64,000 nt of DNA from Paralvinella palmiformis (GCA_025642065.1 JAODUP010000034.1:820501-884500), one strand, 5' to 3'; positions 12,401-23,666 are shown, counted from the first letter of the stretch. Notes: generated from the sequence alone by a model not told the origin. Numbers and translations are program-made.

Positions 12401-14073
12401 TGTACTGTCATTCTCCTTTTAGAGGGGTAACTTCAAGGTAAATATAAACAAAGAACTGATGAAGACCTTTGAAGATATGGTCGAGTTTGCAAAGAAAAAG
12501 TCCGGTCAATTAATTGATTCAAGGAAACCTGAAAATTACTTGGGAAAGGCAGAGGAGCCTACCAATGGTAAGGATGATTTGTAATCAGAATATCTCATTT
12601 AAAATAGTTATTTTTATTCTGCCAAAGAATAACCCAATCAGTGGCTAACTGACATAGTTTGATACTTTTAGCTACAATAAAAGCTCTTGAAGGAATGAAG
12701 CAGCCAATTCCTAAGGTCATGCAAAGAGGTCACATTCCTGGAGCTAAGAATATGATTGATGATCTTTTGTTGACTGAAGATAAGTGTCTCTTACACAGAC
12801 AGGAATTAAAACAATGCAAGTAGCACTAAGTATTATTAAAAACTCTCAAACTATTGCTAGGTTGTTTGTCTGTGTGTGTGTGTGTGTGATCCTTGACAAT
12901 TTATATTACAATATTTGATGTATAAGATATGTTACAGCCTGTATGTAGTACACTGCTGGCACCATTGGTAGTGGTTTTATTTATTAACTTATAATACTAT
13001 CAGAAACCCCAGTTGCCAACGTTATGTAATTTGAGTTTTATATCATGATGTGGTGTACATATTTTACATCTTAGATACAGGTATTCATTAGTAAGGGCAC
13101 TTTATTAAATACACGTTATTATTTATTATTATCATTACATCTGGAGATAAATTTTGGTATTGGCCTGAAATGATTATCAGTAATTTATAGAGATTTCTTT
13201 GTGTCTTTTGATAACTGTTTTTTTTCTTCTTCTCATACAGTGTTTTCCTCGTATGGAGTGGATCTTACCAAACCACTGACGACCATGTGTTATAATGGTA
13301 ATGCTGCATCATTGTTTGCTCTGGCAGCTTATATATGTGGCAAGAATGACACCAGTGTCTATTATGTAAGTCGTTTCTTGTACTAATATTTGGTTGAGCG
13401 TGGAACCTTTTTTTAGGAATTTCTGTAAACATTTATATAATAAGTTATCTGCATGTTTTAAGTTGTACGTAAATAAATGTGCAGATCTTGAGTCTTTTTT
13501 TTTTCTTCTTTATTGTATTACAACCACAACAGGCCTATTCCTAATATGACATAAATTAGTGATGCTCCAACACTAGCATATATTAGATTTTTTAAAGGTT
13601 CTCAGTTTTAGTGCCTCAAGTCTAATTGAGAGATTCTGTAAAGTGTTTGTAAACAAATCTGTATAATTATGATAATAACAGTAATATTTATCTTAATAAG
13701 AATGCTGATGTAATTTGAGACCCTTACAGTATCATAAACGTTCTTACTTTGTTTCTGGTCATAAGATTGGCTACACGACAGACAGACAGACAGACAATGA
13801 CGACAAGTTTCAGTTGCTTCTAATGCAGTTATGGTTTTATTGGGTAATATAATGGTCATCCACATTCTAGAATGTGTTAAAAGTTTTTTTCCATATCAAG
13901 CTGTGTGAGGGTACTTCACTGTCTTACTGTTGTCATCTGGTAGCTGGAGAAGGCATATTATTACTGACGTTTTCATTGCTTTACTGTTTTAGGGTTCGTG
14001 GACAGAATTCGGACAGAGGGCTACTCCTGATCTGGTGTCGACCAGCGGTGGTGACAAGGCTCGTGGAGGTTAG
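6406..14073 (+). CDS. MPST/TST-like: Two-domain rhodanese: mercaptopyruvate/thiosulfate sulfurtransferase
   Basis: Seven coding exons join in frame: 6406-6539, 8365-8560, 10486-10581, 12423-12567, 12672-12815, 13241-13365, 13993-14073 (306 aa; the family is about 290-300). Family landmarks run in order: YLSKHIPTASFFDLNQC, VVYDRGAMMSAARTWW, FGHNDVSVLDGG (N-terminal rhodanese domain), DSRKPENYLG, RGHIPGAKN, VDLTKPL, a catalytic-loop CYNGNAAS, AAYICGK and GSWTEFGQR (C-terminal domain). The enzyme moves a sulfane sulfur from mercaptopyruvate or thiosulfate to an acceptor through the loop cysteine, usually in mitochondria or cytosol. The loop CYNGNAA differs from the mammalian CGSGVT and CRKGVT, so the preferred substrate cannot be told. 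The start at 6406 is the only one of three repeated ATGs that stays open. Introns 2 and 5 need GC donors (GCAAGT). Introns carry a SINE, a MITE and a 43-bp tandem repeat. Confidence 0.93.
6571..6763 (-). mobile_element. SINE family A, copy 1 (in intron 1)
   Basis: tRNA-derived SINE read on the minus strand. The head has an A box (GTGGTCTAGCGGTAGC) and a B-box remnant, followed by GGTCGCTCGGCCCATTTAGC and GTGCACAAAAGTGGCTGTAA. It is flanked by TSD TTACTTTTAG (6561-6570) and TTACTTTTAA (6764-6773). Confidence 0.9.
8651..9023. mobile_element. MITE with 16-bp terminal inverted repeats (in intron 2)
   Basis: A 373-bp element bounded by AGACATGGGGTCAATT and its exact reverse complement. The interior is a series of degenerate TGGAATTGGAATT-like motifs in both orientations and would fold back on itself. 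No coding capacity and no clear target duplication. Confidence 0.75.
9264..9435. repeat. 43-bp tandem repeat, four copies (intron 2)
   Basis: Units start at 9264, 9307, 9350 and 9393, each with TTGTGTCACAGTTC and TTTTGCTTCATTTTGTGTGA. The third unit has one base missing from TTCTCATA; otherwise the units are near-identical, which suggests recent expansion. Confidence 0.9.
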
Positions 14074-14555
14074 ATGGTGCTGTTGCAGCTCTCAGTTATG
14101 GTTGTGTGTTCTTGCCTAAGAATGTAAATCGTTAACATCTCCAAGATGTAAAACTACTACAGTGAATAATTAATTGGTCCATAATTACTGGGCATAAGAA
14201 AGCATTAGTAAGATCATCATTCGTATACTTGTACACCACTGATGTGTAAAGTATTAACAAGTTAATTCATACACTTATAATATAGCACTAGTATTAGCAT
14301 CCACAAATGCACATTTAAATATATTTTTGGTATAATACACTTAAACAGTTTGTTTTATTGTTGGTTTTGGCGTAGCATGTAAGAATTTTTACTGATATCG
14401 TTTTTAATTATGGGTTAATTAGTCGTGTTTATTGATGTGTTTTTGACAAACTGTTAACTGTTACTCATAAATAACTCTTGCGGGGAGTATGTAATGTTTC
14501 TGTTATTTTGTTCCCCAATGTTTAGGAACTCACATGATTTCATTCACTGTTTTGA

Positions 14556-14561
14556 AATAAA
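14556..14561 (+). promoter_or_regulatory. Polyadenylation signal of the sulfurtransferase
   Basis: AATAAA about 480 bp past the stop at 14071-14073, followed within 20 bp by a second AATAAA-like motif. The transcript probably ends near 14580. Confidence 0.55.
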
Positions 14562-14874
14562 AAGGAATAAATATTAATCTTTGAGCATTTCTTTGTCTTG
14601 TTTCAAATGAACATTCTCCAACAGCGTAGTAGGGAGCCGCCATGGTCTAGTTGGTAGCTTGTTGACACAATGTCATAAACCATAGATTAATCCAGGGTTT
14701 ATGGTGTCATGTCATAAACAAGTTTATGACATAGTAGTGTCATAAACTGTCAAAAGCATATTTAAAAAAAAATATTGGCATAGCCAGGAAATTTGTGGAA
14801 TATGTTTCCCGGATATACCTGAAAAGTAGTTTTTAGAATGGCTTCAATTATTAATGTTATTAATATAATATTGT

Positions 14875-16031
14875 AATATTAAAAGTGCTCTTAACGCCAC
14901 CTGTCGGGAAGCGCCACCTGATATTAATCGTCACCTTTCCAAAGTCTGGATGCCAGTCCCATTCAAACTGACTTGTCTAGAGCCGCCACCTGCCCGATGC
15001 ACCCAAACACCATAGTGTCGGGATCTCTGGCTAACACTATTACTTGTCAAGCAACTGCCAGTTGTGATAATTTGATTGAGGATTTATTAGCATGATAGAG
15101 TGTTGATTGTTATTGTTATGTCTCTGATGCTGTGTATGACGTTTTGTGCTGACAGTGTCTTGGCTAGTGGGCAGTGCTATTTGCATTGTTATGTAATTGT
15201 TATGTGATTTCAACACACCTTGAAGAAAGGTAATTGCTGCTTGAGCAGCTCTTGTTAGAGATATGCAAACTTAAAACTGATAATGGCGTTATTTTACAAT
15301 TATAATTGTAATCTCTACAAATATTTTTGGATATAAATCGTCTGCAAATTTCTTAATTAATCTCATTAAAATTTTGATATTCCAATGTGCCCTCTATTCC
15401 CGACATATTAAACATTGTGATTTTAAGAAATCTTGACTTTAGAACAAAAAGTGAAGGCTATGGAGAAGTGAGTTCTCGCACAGTTGGAGAGGCATTTGGT
15501 GTGAGCAAAGATCAAATACAGAAACTCGTCAAGCTCCATGCTGAGATGTATGGCAGGAATATAGTAGACATGCACCCAGTCATAGTCGATGTAATCGCCG
15601 TAAAACTGGCAATGAGGAAATCAACATACTGTCAGGATGTCACTACGAGGCATGTACAAGTCAGTGGACGATTGATTCAGAGTCACACCCTCAAATTTGC
15701 TTGCTGGTCTTCATGAAGATCGATTCATTTCATGCTTCAAATGGTTGGTTACAGTTATTTCGGATGGATACGAGCCACATGACATCTTCAACATGGATGA
15801 AATTATATTTATATATATATATATATATATTTAAATTAGATCTATGTGCAAATGTGTATAAAGTATGTGCATGCATGAATAAAAATAAATAGTATGTACT
15901 CTATGTTGTTCAGTCACTGGAAATTAATTAATTAATTAAGTGCTTGGGGTTCCACCTGTCTATAAGCTACACCTGTATGTAAACGCCACTTTCAGTTTCC
16001 ACACGTGGTATTAAGAGCAGGTTTGACTGTA
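14875..16031 (+). mobile_element. pogo/Tigger-like DNA transposon relic
   Basis: The interior at 15390-15820 gives broken pieces of a pogo/Tigger transposase in shifting frames. They are a helix-turn-helix-like VGEAFGVSKDQIQKLVK, then FHASNGWLQLF (compare the family's F-ASNGWL-RF), then DIFNMDE in another frame (compare D-x-x-N-x-DET). A (TA)n tract follows. The right end reads TTAAGAGCAGGTTTGACTG followed by TA, and the left end has the counterpart AAAAGTGCTCTTAACGCC. It is inactive: frameshifted and missing most of the catalytic domain. Confidence 0.65.
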
Positions 16032-16264
16032 TTCATTAATTGGCTGACACTGTCCTATTGCGTTGGTGCTGGTGTTTATCTGTGGCTGACCATCCATGCA
16101 GTGACAGTGGCTTCATTTAACGATCCTCCGTGTGGCAAGAGCTGAAGATATCTGCTACTCTGATTCTATTAATCAATCTTATACCTTTCACATTAAGTAA
16201 TAGTTACACATGGTTAACTTCATGGGTGGCTTCAATACAGCCAAAGGAGATATAAGCCTATAAG

Positions 16265-16520
16265 GTGGGGGGGAAGTGCGGTCAAAACCTTTCCAGAGAT
16301 TAATTTCTCGGCTCACAACATCGTGTGTGAATGACCACGTTAAATGGCGCTGCCGTCTCCACTGAATTATTAAAAATAAAGGGGGGGGGGGACGTTCAAG
16401 ACCTCCTGAGGACGTAAAACACTCTGGCAACACTCAGGGTATTTCGGCTCCATCATTCCGTACTGCTCCCCTGTTGGAGTGGTTGAGAAAACTCCTCCCC
16501 CACCACTCCAACATAGAGGC
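16265..16520 (+). mobile_element. SINE family B, plus-strand copy
   Basis: Body blocks TTAATTTCTCGGCTCACAAC and AAATGGCGCTGCCGTCTCCA match the minus-strand copy at 2590-2893. The tail is C-rich (CTCCTCCCCCACC). The tRNA head is missing (5' truncation) and a G11 run sits inside. Confidence 0.75.
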
Positions 16521-16914
16521 TGTGCTGAGTAAGTGACAGTCTGGGGATTCTCCCCGAAAAACAAAACAAAAGCAGGCAGCAGAGACCTTGAATCATTACG
16601 TAATACATTCTAAGACCAGTCATAAATTGTCAAAATATTACTGTATATTCATATTTGTAATATAAAAATATACTAACTTCTGATATAATGATAATCCACA
16701 ACTGATTCTTACCAAAACAGATCAAAAGTGAAAGTTATAAAAAACAATAAATCAGAAAATATAGTGAATAGAAGGTGTATGACGTATTAATGGTATTTAC
16801 GACAGGTTTATGACTGGTTTACGACACTGTCATGTCATACACAGGTTTATGACTATCATAAACCCAACCTTGAATCTCTCTATAAACCTCCCAAACAAAC
16901 CAATCATTATTACC

Positions 16915-17190
16915 CGCTATCCCGTCAGGGACAGGTCATCATTTTCCGACAAAGAATTGGACACAACAGGTTGAACCGGTATAATGGGCTCCAGGTGCTG
17001 CCTTCTTCCATATGCTCCTGTTGAGCAGCAGAACAGACAACCCCGAACATGTCATCCAAGACTGCTTAAATAATCTACAACAGCCCAGGGAGAATACCTG
17101 GACAACTACAGCAACTCCCCAGAAGAAGCGGTACGTATGACACAAGAAGTGATATACAGAGAACAATATCATTGATAATCAGTTCTGACT
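16915..17190 (+). pseudogene. 3' end of a non-LTR retrotransposon ORF (relic)
   Basis: Frameshifted fragments resemble the C-terminal end of animal LINE polyproteins: RIGHNRLNRYN, then (E)QTT-x-EHVIQDC after a frame change. They mirror the TGHNRL...CPCG...QTxEHxLQDCP signature. No reverse transcriptase was found upstream, so this is a 5'-truncated, decayed copy. Confidence 0.55.
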
Positions 17191-17807
17191 TCAACAGATA
17201 GTCAACAACCGAATAAAAAGATGATGCGACGATCAATGAGGCTGAACAACACCCTTCAATTTGACTCTTGTTTGTAATAGATGTCGCCGATCTAGCAGCA
17301 TATGTTTAATCTCTATACAACGTATATACTTTTAGATACACTAAGTACATATGTATACATGTTTTAGTATGCCAAACCATACGTTTAAAAAATACACCAA
17401 ACACAATTGGGACAATCCTGCAGTAAAAGTCCCATTGCGATAGAGGATGTCACATGTAATTATTAGAATTTGGTTATTGTTCTATCTCTATTATTGCAAT
17501 TAACTCCTTTGTTGCCGTTGGAAATTGTTCGGCCCATTTAACCAACCAGTAATATGTCCACGAAAATGACCATGAAGCAACGACAATTGTTTTTCTCCAT
17601 CGATTTACATATGTCACTTACATACACAAGATGTATCGTGTAGACGGGCTATGGCATAATCTTAAATATTTCCATCTCAGTTTTAGCTCTTTTTATCTCC
17701 TAAACCTGTCGCAATCCTACAGATGGCACGTTGTCGGTGGAAGTAGGTGTCCTACCGAAGCTATATTTTCTGGCAGAGTTGGCACTATATATAGACTCTT
17801 TCATCTA
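17191..17807. other. Intergenic, no gene seen
   Basis: Short open frames only, with no recognisable domain or repeat. Confidence 0.55.
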
Positions 17808-18005
17808 GGGTGATTGGTGATAATTGCTGTTTTACAGCCACTTTTGTGCACATGGTAGGCTAAATTAATGGGCCGAGCGACCTCCAAAGGTAGTGAAGCG
17901 AAGTCAAGAATGAAACACCCTTCAGATATGCCCAAGCCGAAGTTCAAACTCAGATTATAGTGATCTGAGATCCAACGCGCTACCAGTTCGACCACGGAGG
18001 CGCCC
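17808..18005 (-). mobile_element. SINE family A, copy 2
   Basis: Same family and orientation as 6571-6763, flanked by a perfect 10-bp TSD CTTTCATCTA (17798-17807 and 18006-18015). Confidence 0.9.
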
Positions 18006-18445
18006 CTTTCATCTAAGAGTATGCTTGATTGCCATCATGTAAAACGGTGCTGGTTATAACTTGGTATGGTGTATAATTCGGTAGTTAGTGTGCTTCCTTG
18101 AGTGAGAGTGTGAGTCGATAAATAACCAAGAGTCGTCATCGAGATCGGCATCTCGATTTACAGGTCACCTCAAAGCGTGAGGTATCTTTCTTCTTCGTAC
18201 CTACTACCTGGCTATGCAGTTACACGACCAGTGAAGACTGGTCCAGTGTTAAGACGAGTATCTGTCAAAGATTACGGAGTGATGAATCTTGGTCTCATAA
18301 TTAGAATCATGTGTAAACCACTCGTTGGCAATTAATGAGGTATGGATGAAGACGGTGTAGGTACATTCCATCCTATTTTTGATGAGAAATTAGTTCAAGG
18401 GGAAGGGAAACATTTATTGCACTACTATGTTCCTTATAGTAAGGT

Positions 18446-18447
18446 TG

Positions 18448-18488
<41 letters not shown>
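18446..18488. repeat. (TA)n microsatellite
   Basis: About 40 bp of TA repeats. It directly abuts CAGGCCTCGAAATT, which looks like a hAT-type terminal sequence. Confidence 0.85.
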
Positions 18489-18491
<3 letters not shown>

Positions 18492-18691
18492 GCCTCGAAA
18501 TTCACTTAGAAACTGGTAGCAAACCTTTTTGTCAAGCAGCAAATACAATTTCCCGGAAGCAAATTTCGTGGAGGTGTTTAATTGTAACACATAAGCTATT
18601 ACATCAAGATGTGGTTGTTATTTTACAATCTTTATGTACTTGATGATGAACAACAGTAAGAAAGTGTAATAAGATTGTATTAATTGTTTGA

Positions 18692-18703
18692 AGTGTGTGT
18701 GTG

Positions 18704-18735
<32 letters not shown>
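18692..18735. repeat. (GT)n microsatellite
   Basis: GT repeats with one GC interruption. Confidence 0.9.
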
Positions 18736-18898
18736 GCATATAGGAATAAAAGTACCTTTCATGAGTTTCACCATACATAATATTATCCGTATATAATAGT
18801 CACACAGGGGTGTGATGGTTTAGTAATACACAAATAATGACATACAGAAAATGTAGACACAACTTTATTAATCAATTTTAAATTCCGACGAAAAAACT

Positions 18899-19238
18899 TC
18901 ATTTAGTATCAACATGATATTCTACATCTGGTGTAGTGACCCCTTTTACCTGAGAACCACCATTTTGTGATTGCCTTATTTGGGTTAAATTGGCTTGAAT
19001 TTTTGGGCCCTTGAAATGCCACGCTGATTAAATTATCTAATCAGTTTGTAGCCAAGCTGCACTTCCAATCCGTCTTTAATCGTTTTATCGTGGAGAATCC
19101 TCGTTCACATATTGATGTTGAGAGAGGATACTGGATGTTCTGGTCTTCTGCATAGATGGCTTCAAATGCTGACAACGGGTGACGTTCTGTAAATCTGTTT
19201 TGTACATCTGTGAATCGATTGTCTATACATTCTACATT
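18899..19238 (-). pseudogene. hAT transposase C-terminal (dimerisation) fragment
   Basis: The minus strand reads coherently over about 110 residues with one internal stop: RHPLSAFEAIYAEDQ, then YPLSTSICERGFSTIKRLK, TDWKCSLATN, stop, LDNLISVAFQGP. This is the hAT dimerisation motif (…PLSTA-CERGFS-MKRIKT…LMRI-IEGP) of ZNF862/ZMYM-type hATs. The internal stop and the lack of a recognisable upstream catalytic part make it a relic. Confidence 0.75.
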
Positions 19239-19712
19239 CTACATCACAACTATTCAGGTTGATATATTTTAGGTCCACTGGTTTAGGAATCGGGCCTGAT
19301 TTTATTGACGTTTGGTATTTTTTCGGTCTGACACACCAGGCAGCAAATATTTATCGACGCACTAAATTGTAGGCAGAATTTTGGAGGAACTGGAGTGCAA
19401 ATGGTGCCTTAACTGCTGTCAATTTCGATTCCTGATATAAATATATACCTAGATATATCTTTTCGTTCGCAAACAACACATTCACCATGTTTCATCACTT
19501 TATGGTGACTCACTGGTGTTCTCTCTTGTGTTATTTCAATTCTTATAGCTCTTAGCAAAGTTTATTTTAATCAACAAACTACTGTGTGTCTATTTGTTTA
19601 TTTGTATATGTGTTCATACAATATTTTGACAAACAGTATTAATCGACGGTGAACATGACATTGATTGGACTACGATGTTTACTCATTAGAATTAGTATTT
19701 TATTATTCTAAG

Positions 19713-19717
<5 letters not shown>

Positions 19718-19751
<34 letters not shown>
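19718..19751. repeat. (TA)n microsatellite
   Basis: Uninterrupted TA run in AT-rich intergenic DNA without a gene. Confidence 0.85.
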
Positions 19752-19754
<3 letters not shown>

Positions 19755-20106
19755 CCGGGACTGTACCGTTGTTCATTAACATTCCATGGCGGTAGTCAAT
19801 GCTAATTCGAATCTGTAAAAACAATTATCATACAACAGGTAACATAAGTCCACCAAAGACATTACCTTAGCTAATGACGACTATTTATATAAGTTTAGGT
19901 GCTCATTTCTGACATTTATTAGCGAATACTAAAGATACTCAGGGTTTATTTGTTGTAACATATGTGGCTGGTGTAAAAGCTACTTACGTATAGCTGCTAT
20001 TTATGATAATAACACTTTAAAGAAAATCTGATTTTGATTATTTTTCAATTAGTATAGTTTAACTATCCCTTTAGCCATTAAACACAATTAATTATAAATA
20101 CATGTT

Positions 20107-20134
20107 TGTATGTATGTATGTATGTATGTATGTA
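20107..20134. repeat. (GTAT)n microsatellite
   Basis: About seven GTAT units. Confidence 0.85.
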
Positions 20135-20475
20135 TTACGTATAAGACGACAACCCAATGCAATTACGTAACATAGCAATCAAAATTTATAATCTTTAATA
20201 AACTAATCAACCTGTAATTGGCATTCGCCAAGTTTTGTCGACAATGCAATCTCATAATTTACATCTAACTCAGACCAGCAATCGTTTCGTCTTGTCCTGG
20301 AAACTTAATTTGTTATAATTTTAACCGGGTATTCAGGATCTCGCACAAGTCGTATATATCAGTTAATTATGGTGAGGATGAAACAGACTAACCAAATAAG
20401 TGTTCAGCCAGTTTACTGTGAATGTAATGTGTCCAGTCTACAGGATTAATCAGAAAGATATGCTGTATGAATCAA

Positions 20476-20660
20476 ATAAGGAAACTCTCCAGATGGGACC
20501 CACAGAAACACAGGTGTTGATCGCTTTGAGTTATTTAGGCGCTGATGACAGGCAAGATGCATGGCCCCAGAGGAGTCTACCTTGGGAAACAGATGCCACA
20601 ACCATGAGCTGGATTCGAACCCATAATCTGGAGATTCGCAGCGCAATATTCTAATGGCTG
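20476..20660 (-). mobile_element. tRNA-derived SINE (family C), copy 1
   Basis: The minus strand shows a tRNA-like head with B box GGTTCGAATCCAGC, then a body ending in CAACACCTGTGTTTCTGTGG. The head and the CACCTGTGTTT block recur at 53180-53302. Confidence 0.65.
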
Positions 20661-20747
20661 TACCATCAGAATGTCGTCACAGAAAAAAGACAAGCATCTC
20701 TGGTCCATTATCTCAACTCCCCGTAGACAATAACACTATTAGGGTAC

Positions 20748-20812
20748 GAGTGAGTGAGTGAGTGATTGTTTGATTGCTTGATTGATTGATTGAGTGAGTG
20801 AGTGAGTGAGTG
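20748..20812. repeat. (TGAG)n/(TGAT)n compound microsatellite
   Basis: GAGT and GATT tetranucleotide runs change into each other over about 60 bp. Confidence 0.85.
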
Positions 20813-20919
20813 TTTTGTTTTAGGCTGGGCTCTGACTGGTAGCATATTGGTAGCAACATTCTGTTTACACTTAACACATAACCGTGTCAACGGCTAGAAT
20901 ATGTTTAAGGTCAGCCATT

Positions 20920-20921
<2 letters not shown>

Positions 20922-20965
<44 letters not shown>
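20922..20965. repeat. (GT)n(GA)n compound microsatellite
   Basis: About nine GT units pass directly into about thirteen GA units, roughly 200 bp upstream of the receptor start. Confidence 0.9.
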
Positions 20966-21168
20966 TATGCGCACGCAGCCTGGTCCACTCACACGGTATT
21001 GTTATAGCGAGACCTGACACAGTACCATATCCGGGTTAATCATCTCGGCTATTATTATTACTGGACTCCATACAGATGATTCATTTGACAACAATCACTC
21101 GTCATCTAGATGTTTACAAACTTCCACGAGCAGACATTCATCTAGATAGAGACGAACCCCTCGCCATA

Positions 21169-23421
21169 ATGTTAACCATTCTGCTGCATCTAAGTGTAAT
21201 TCTCCAGGTGGCGCTGATGACTCGTTTTGAAGACTCCCTCACTGCTGGAGACTCTAAAAACACGACCGATCCGTGTGAGATCCGCGGCTCGTGTTTGGGA
21301 CGAGGCGCGTACGAGATGTACTTCGGCGTTAAAAACTGTCGCTGTGACGATCAGTGCGTAATTTACAGGGATTGTTGTCCGGATTACGTAGCCGCGGCCA
21401 TACAACAGACGACAATCCCAACGAAAACTCTCTATTGTGTTTCGGTGGAGAAACGAGGCGGATCATTTTCTAGGATGAGGTCAACAGACCGAGTTTACAC
21501 GGTGACACGTTGTCCTGACGGCTACCGAGATGACGACATCGTGTATCTTTGCGAAGAGACTTCCGACGATCCTCTACTATCTGTACCGGTCACTGACAGC
21601 AACACGAACATCTTGTACAGCAACGTGTTCTGCGCAATTTGTCACGGAATAGACAATCCCGTCTTTTGGAACGTGGCAGTGGAGTGTTACGGAGTGCCCG
21701 AAGCTGCCCTGACGATCGACAGCTTACACGGTGCGCTCAATCAATCCCGGTATAAGTGCCTGCGACGCTTCGGCCGACCGAACGAGAATGTCACAACGCG
21801 TTCCTGCAAACAAACCGAAGAATTCTGCCCCGAAGATTGGTCTGGATCGAAATACGTCATGGATCAATGTTCTAATCATATTAATTATGTCTACCATCCC
21901 CGTGGCGTGTATCGTAACAAATTCTGTGCGTTGTGTCGCGGGATAAACGAGACAGAGTTGACCTGTGTACCACCAGGTTCGCCTATTGCGGGATTTCAGG
22001 GACATAAGGAACGTGGTTGGAAACCTCCGTCCTTCCGTGTGATGATGGATCTAAATTCCGGATTTGTAGGAATAGAACAGAAATCTTTTTCGGTGGAAGA
22101 GAGGACCTTTCATAGACGGTGTCCAGAAAGGAATCTGTACGATCCTTTTCTTGGTCTATGTCGACCATTGACGTGTCCCCCCGGACAGCAATTCACATCA
22201 AATAGTACAGGCTGCGTTGGAAAGGCGTCGAACGCCAACCCAAGTCGACTGGACAGTCAAGAAACAGCTCAGGCTCAACCACAAAGCATAAACAGGGTAC
22301 CTATACCGAACCCAAAAAATGTTAACTACACAACATGCGCCAAAATTGGCTATAATACAAGTGAGTACGTCTTATGGGATAATGATAGCATACTCGTACA
22401 TGGCGAATTGTACCACCGGAAGGAATACGCAATAAGCGGTGGAATCCTGTACGTGTGCGCTCCGGATGGCATGAGTTCCAACTATACAGTGATAATGAAT
22501 GTAACCACAGAAGACACTGCACTAAATTATGACAAAGTCGAAAGTATTCTAACCACCGTGGGCTTGACAATATCACTGTTCTGCCTTGCCCTGTCTATTG
22601 TGGCGCATGCGCTCTATCCCTCTCTCCGGAACACGGCTGGCAAATGTATTCTCAGCTTATGCGTCAGCCTCTTTATTGGTCAGTTGCTCTTCCTCACCTC
22701 CACAAAGGTGTCCAATCACGGCGCATGTTACGCATTGGCCGTGATCCTACACTACGCCTTTCTGGCTTCCTTCTGTTGGACAAACTGCCTTTCCATTGAC
22801 ATCTGTCTTGCCTTTTCCTGCAGCTGTGGAATTAATGCCTCTAGTACCGATCGCTTCAAAAAATATCTCCTCTATGCTTGTAGTGTTCCCGTTCTCTTGA
22901 TCCTGTCGGCTATTTCAATGGATTTTCTTCCCGGCGTTCCCGATCTTTATCAACCCCATTACGGTGAACTTTACTGCCTCATCAACAGGAGCGGTGCTCT
23001 GCTCCTCACCTTTGCCCTTCCAGTGGCATGCATTCTTTCGGTGAACTTGGTCCTTTTTGTTATCACAACCAGAAATATTTACATCTCCAAGAAGCTGGCC
23101 AAATTTGCCATGATAGAGAAGAGAAGAAATGCTAGAGTACTCGACTTCATTCTGTACACGAAACTCTACGTCATCATGGGTTTGACCTGGCTGATTGGCT
23201 TCTTAGCGGCTATCGTCGATAAACGCCCTCTGTGGTACGTCTTCATTATTTTCAACACACTACAAGGAGCCTTCCTCTGCTTGGCCTTCGTCTTCTCCAA
23301 GAAGACGGTTAAGGCATTCAGAGATCGTCGTACCAGTTGGACGACGAAGTCTACCAAAATGACATCTCGACCAACATCCAGTCGAAGTGGATCCGATGCG
23401 AAACCGAGGCCGAGTTTCTGA
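21169..23421 (+). CDS. Somatomedin-B-domain 7TM receptor (methuselah/adhesion-like), intronless
   Basis: Single-exon receptor of 750 aa. The frame is open from 21076, but the Met at 21169 gives a signal peptide (MLTILLHLSVILQVAL) right at the N-terminus and is preferred. Residues 36-70 form a somatomedin-B-like cysteine pattern (C-x5-C-x14-CRC-x3-C-x5-CC). A long Cys-rich, N-glycosylatable ectodomain follows with no recognisable GPS cleavage site. From about residue 460 there are seven hydrophobic segments with family-B/adhesion landmarks: RNTAGKCILSLCVSL after TM1, GLTWLIGF in TM6 and FNTLQGAFLC in TM7. The tail is Ser/Thr-rich and basic. It is expected to be a cell-surface G-protein-coupled receptor; ligand unknown. 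A convergent paralogue lies at 24889-27225. The CpG-rich coding sequence stands out from the AT-rich flanks. Confidence 0.88.
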   Translation: MLTILLHLSVILQVALMTRFEDSLTAGDSKNTTDPCEIRGSCLGRGAYEMYFGVKNCRCDDQCVIYRDCCPDYVAAAIQQTTIPTKTLYCVSVEKRGGSFSRMRSTDRVYTVTRCPDGYRDDDIVYLCEETSDDPLLSVPVTDSNTNILYSNVFCAICHGIDNPVFWNVAVECYGVPEAALTIDSLHGALNQSRYKCLRRFGRPNENVTTRSCKQTEEFCPEDWSGSKYVMDQCSNHINYVYHPRGVYRNKFCALCRGINETELTCVPPGSPIAGFQGHKERGWKPPSFRVMMDLNSGFVGIEQKSFSVEERTFHRRCPERNLYDPFLGLCRPLTCPPGQQFTSNSTGCVGKASNANPSRLDSQETAQAQPQSINRVPIPNPKNVNYTTCAKIGYNTSEYVLWDNDSILVHGELYHRKEYAISGGILYVCAPDGMSSNYTVIMNVTTEDTALNYDKVESILTTVGLTISLFCLALSIVAHALYPSLRNTAGKCILSLCVSLFIGQLLFLTSTKVSNHGACYALAVILHYAFLASFCWTNCLSIDICLAFSCSCGINASSTDRFKKYLLYACSVPVLLILSAISMDFLPGVPDLYQPHYGELYCLINRSGALLLTFALPVACILSVNLVLFVITTRNIYISKKLAKFAMIEKRRNARVLDFILYTKLYVIMGLTWLIGFLAAIVDKRPLWYVFIIFNTLQGAFLCLAFVFSKKTVKAFRDRRTSWTTKSTKMTSRPTSSRSGSDAKPRPSF

Positions 23422-23664
23422 AGATGGCCAAGTCAAAGATACCTGCTTATAATGTATATCGTTATTCGCTGATGGTCTCTATAATTGGTTTCTACAGACT
23501 AAATATTTCCAATATAATCGAATATTGTATACATAACCAGAGCCGTATTATCCACAACGCTGAGTGAGCTGAAGCCTAGAAGTCCATCATTTTATTCCTG
23601 AGGCACCGTTACCAGCGCCTTAGGATTCCAATGGTTAAAACACTTTGTACTCTGCGCCCTAGCG

Positions 23665-23666
<2 letters not shown>

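Larger units (their letters stand above)
14692..16872. mobile_element. Inverted-repeat DNA element (GTCATAAAC type) holding nested insertions
   Basis: The left end (14692-14752) carries AGGGTTTATGGTGTCATGTC and repeated GTCATAAAC/GTTTATGAC. The right end (16801-16872) carries the reverse complement arrangement, ending TCATAAACCCAACCTTG. The arms are imperfect. A pogo/Tigger-like relic and a SINE sit between them, so the outer element would be older than both. Boundaries are approximate and no TSD was established. Confidence 0.5.

Noticed and set aside
14631..14670. tRNA-like A box (GCCATGGTCTAGTTGGTAGC)
   Set aside because: No B box follows at the right distance. It is at most a truncated SINE head.
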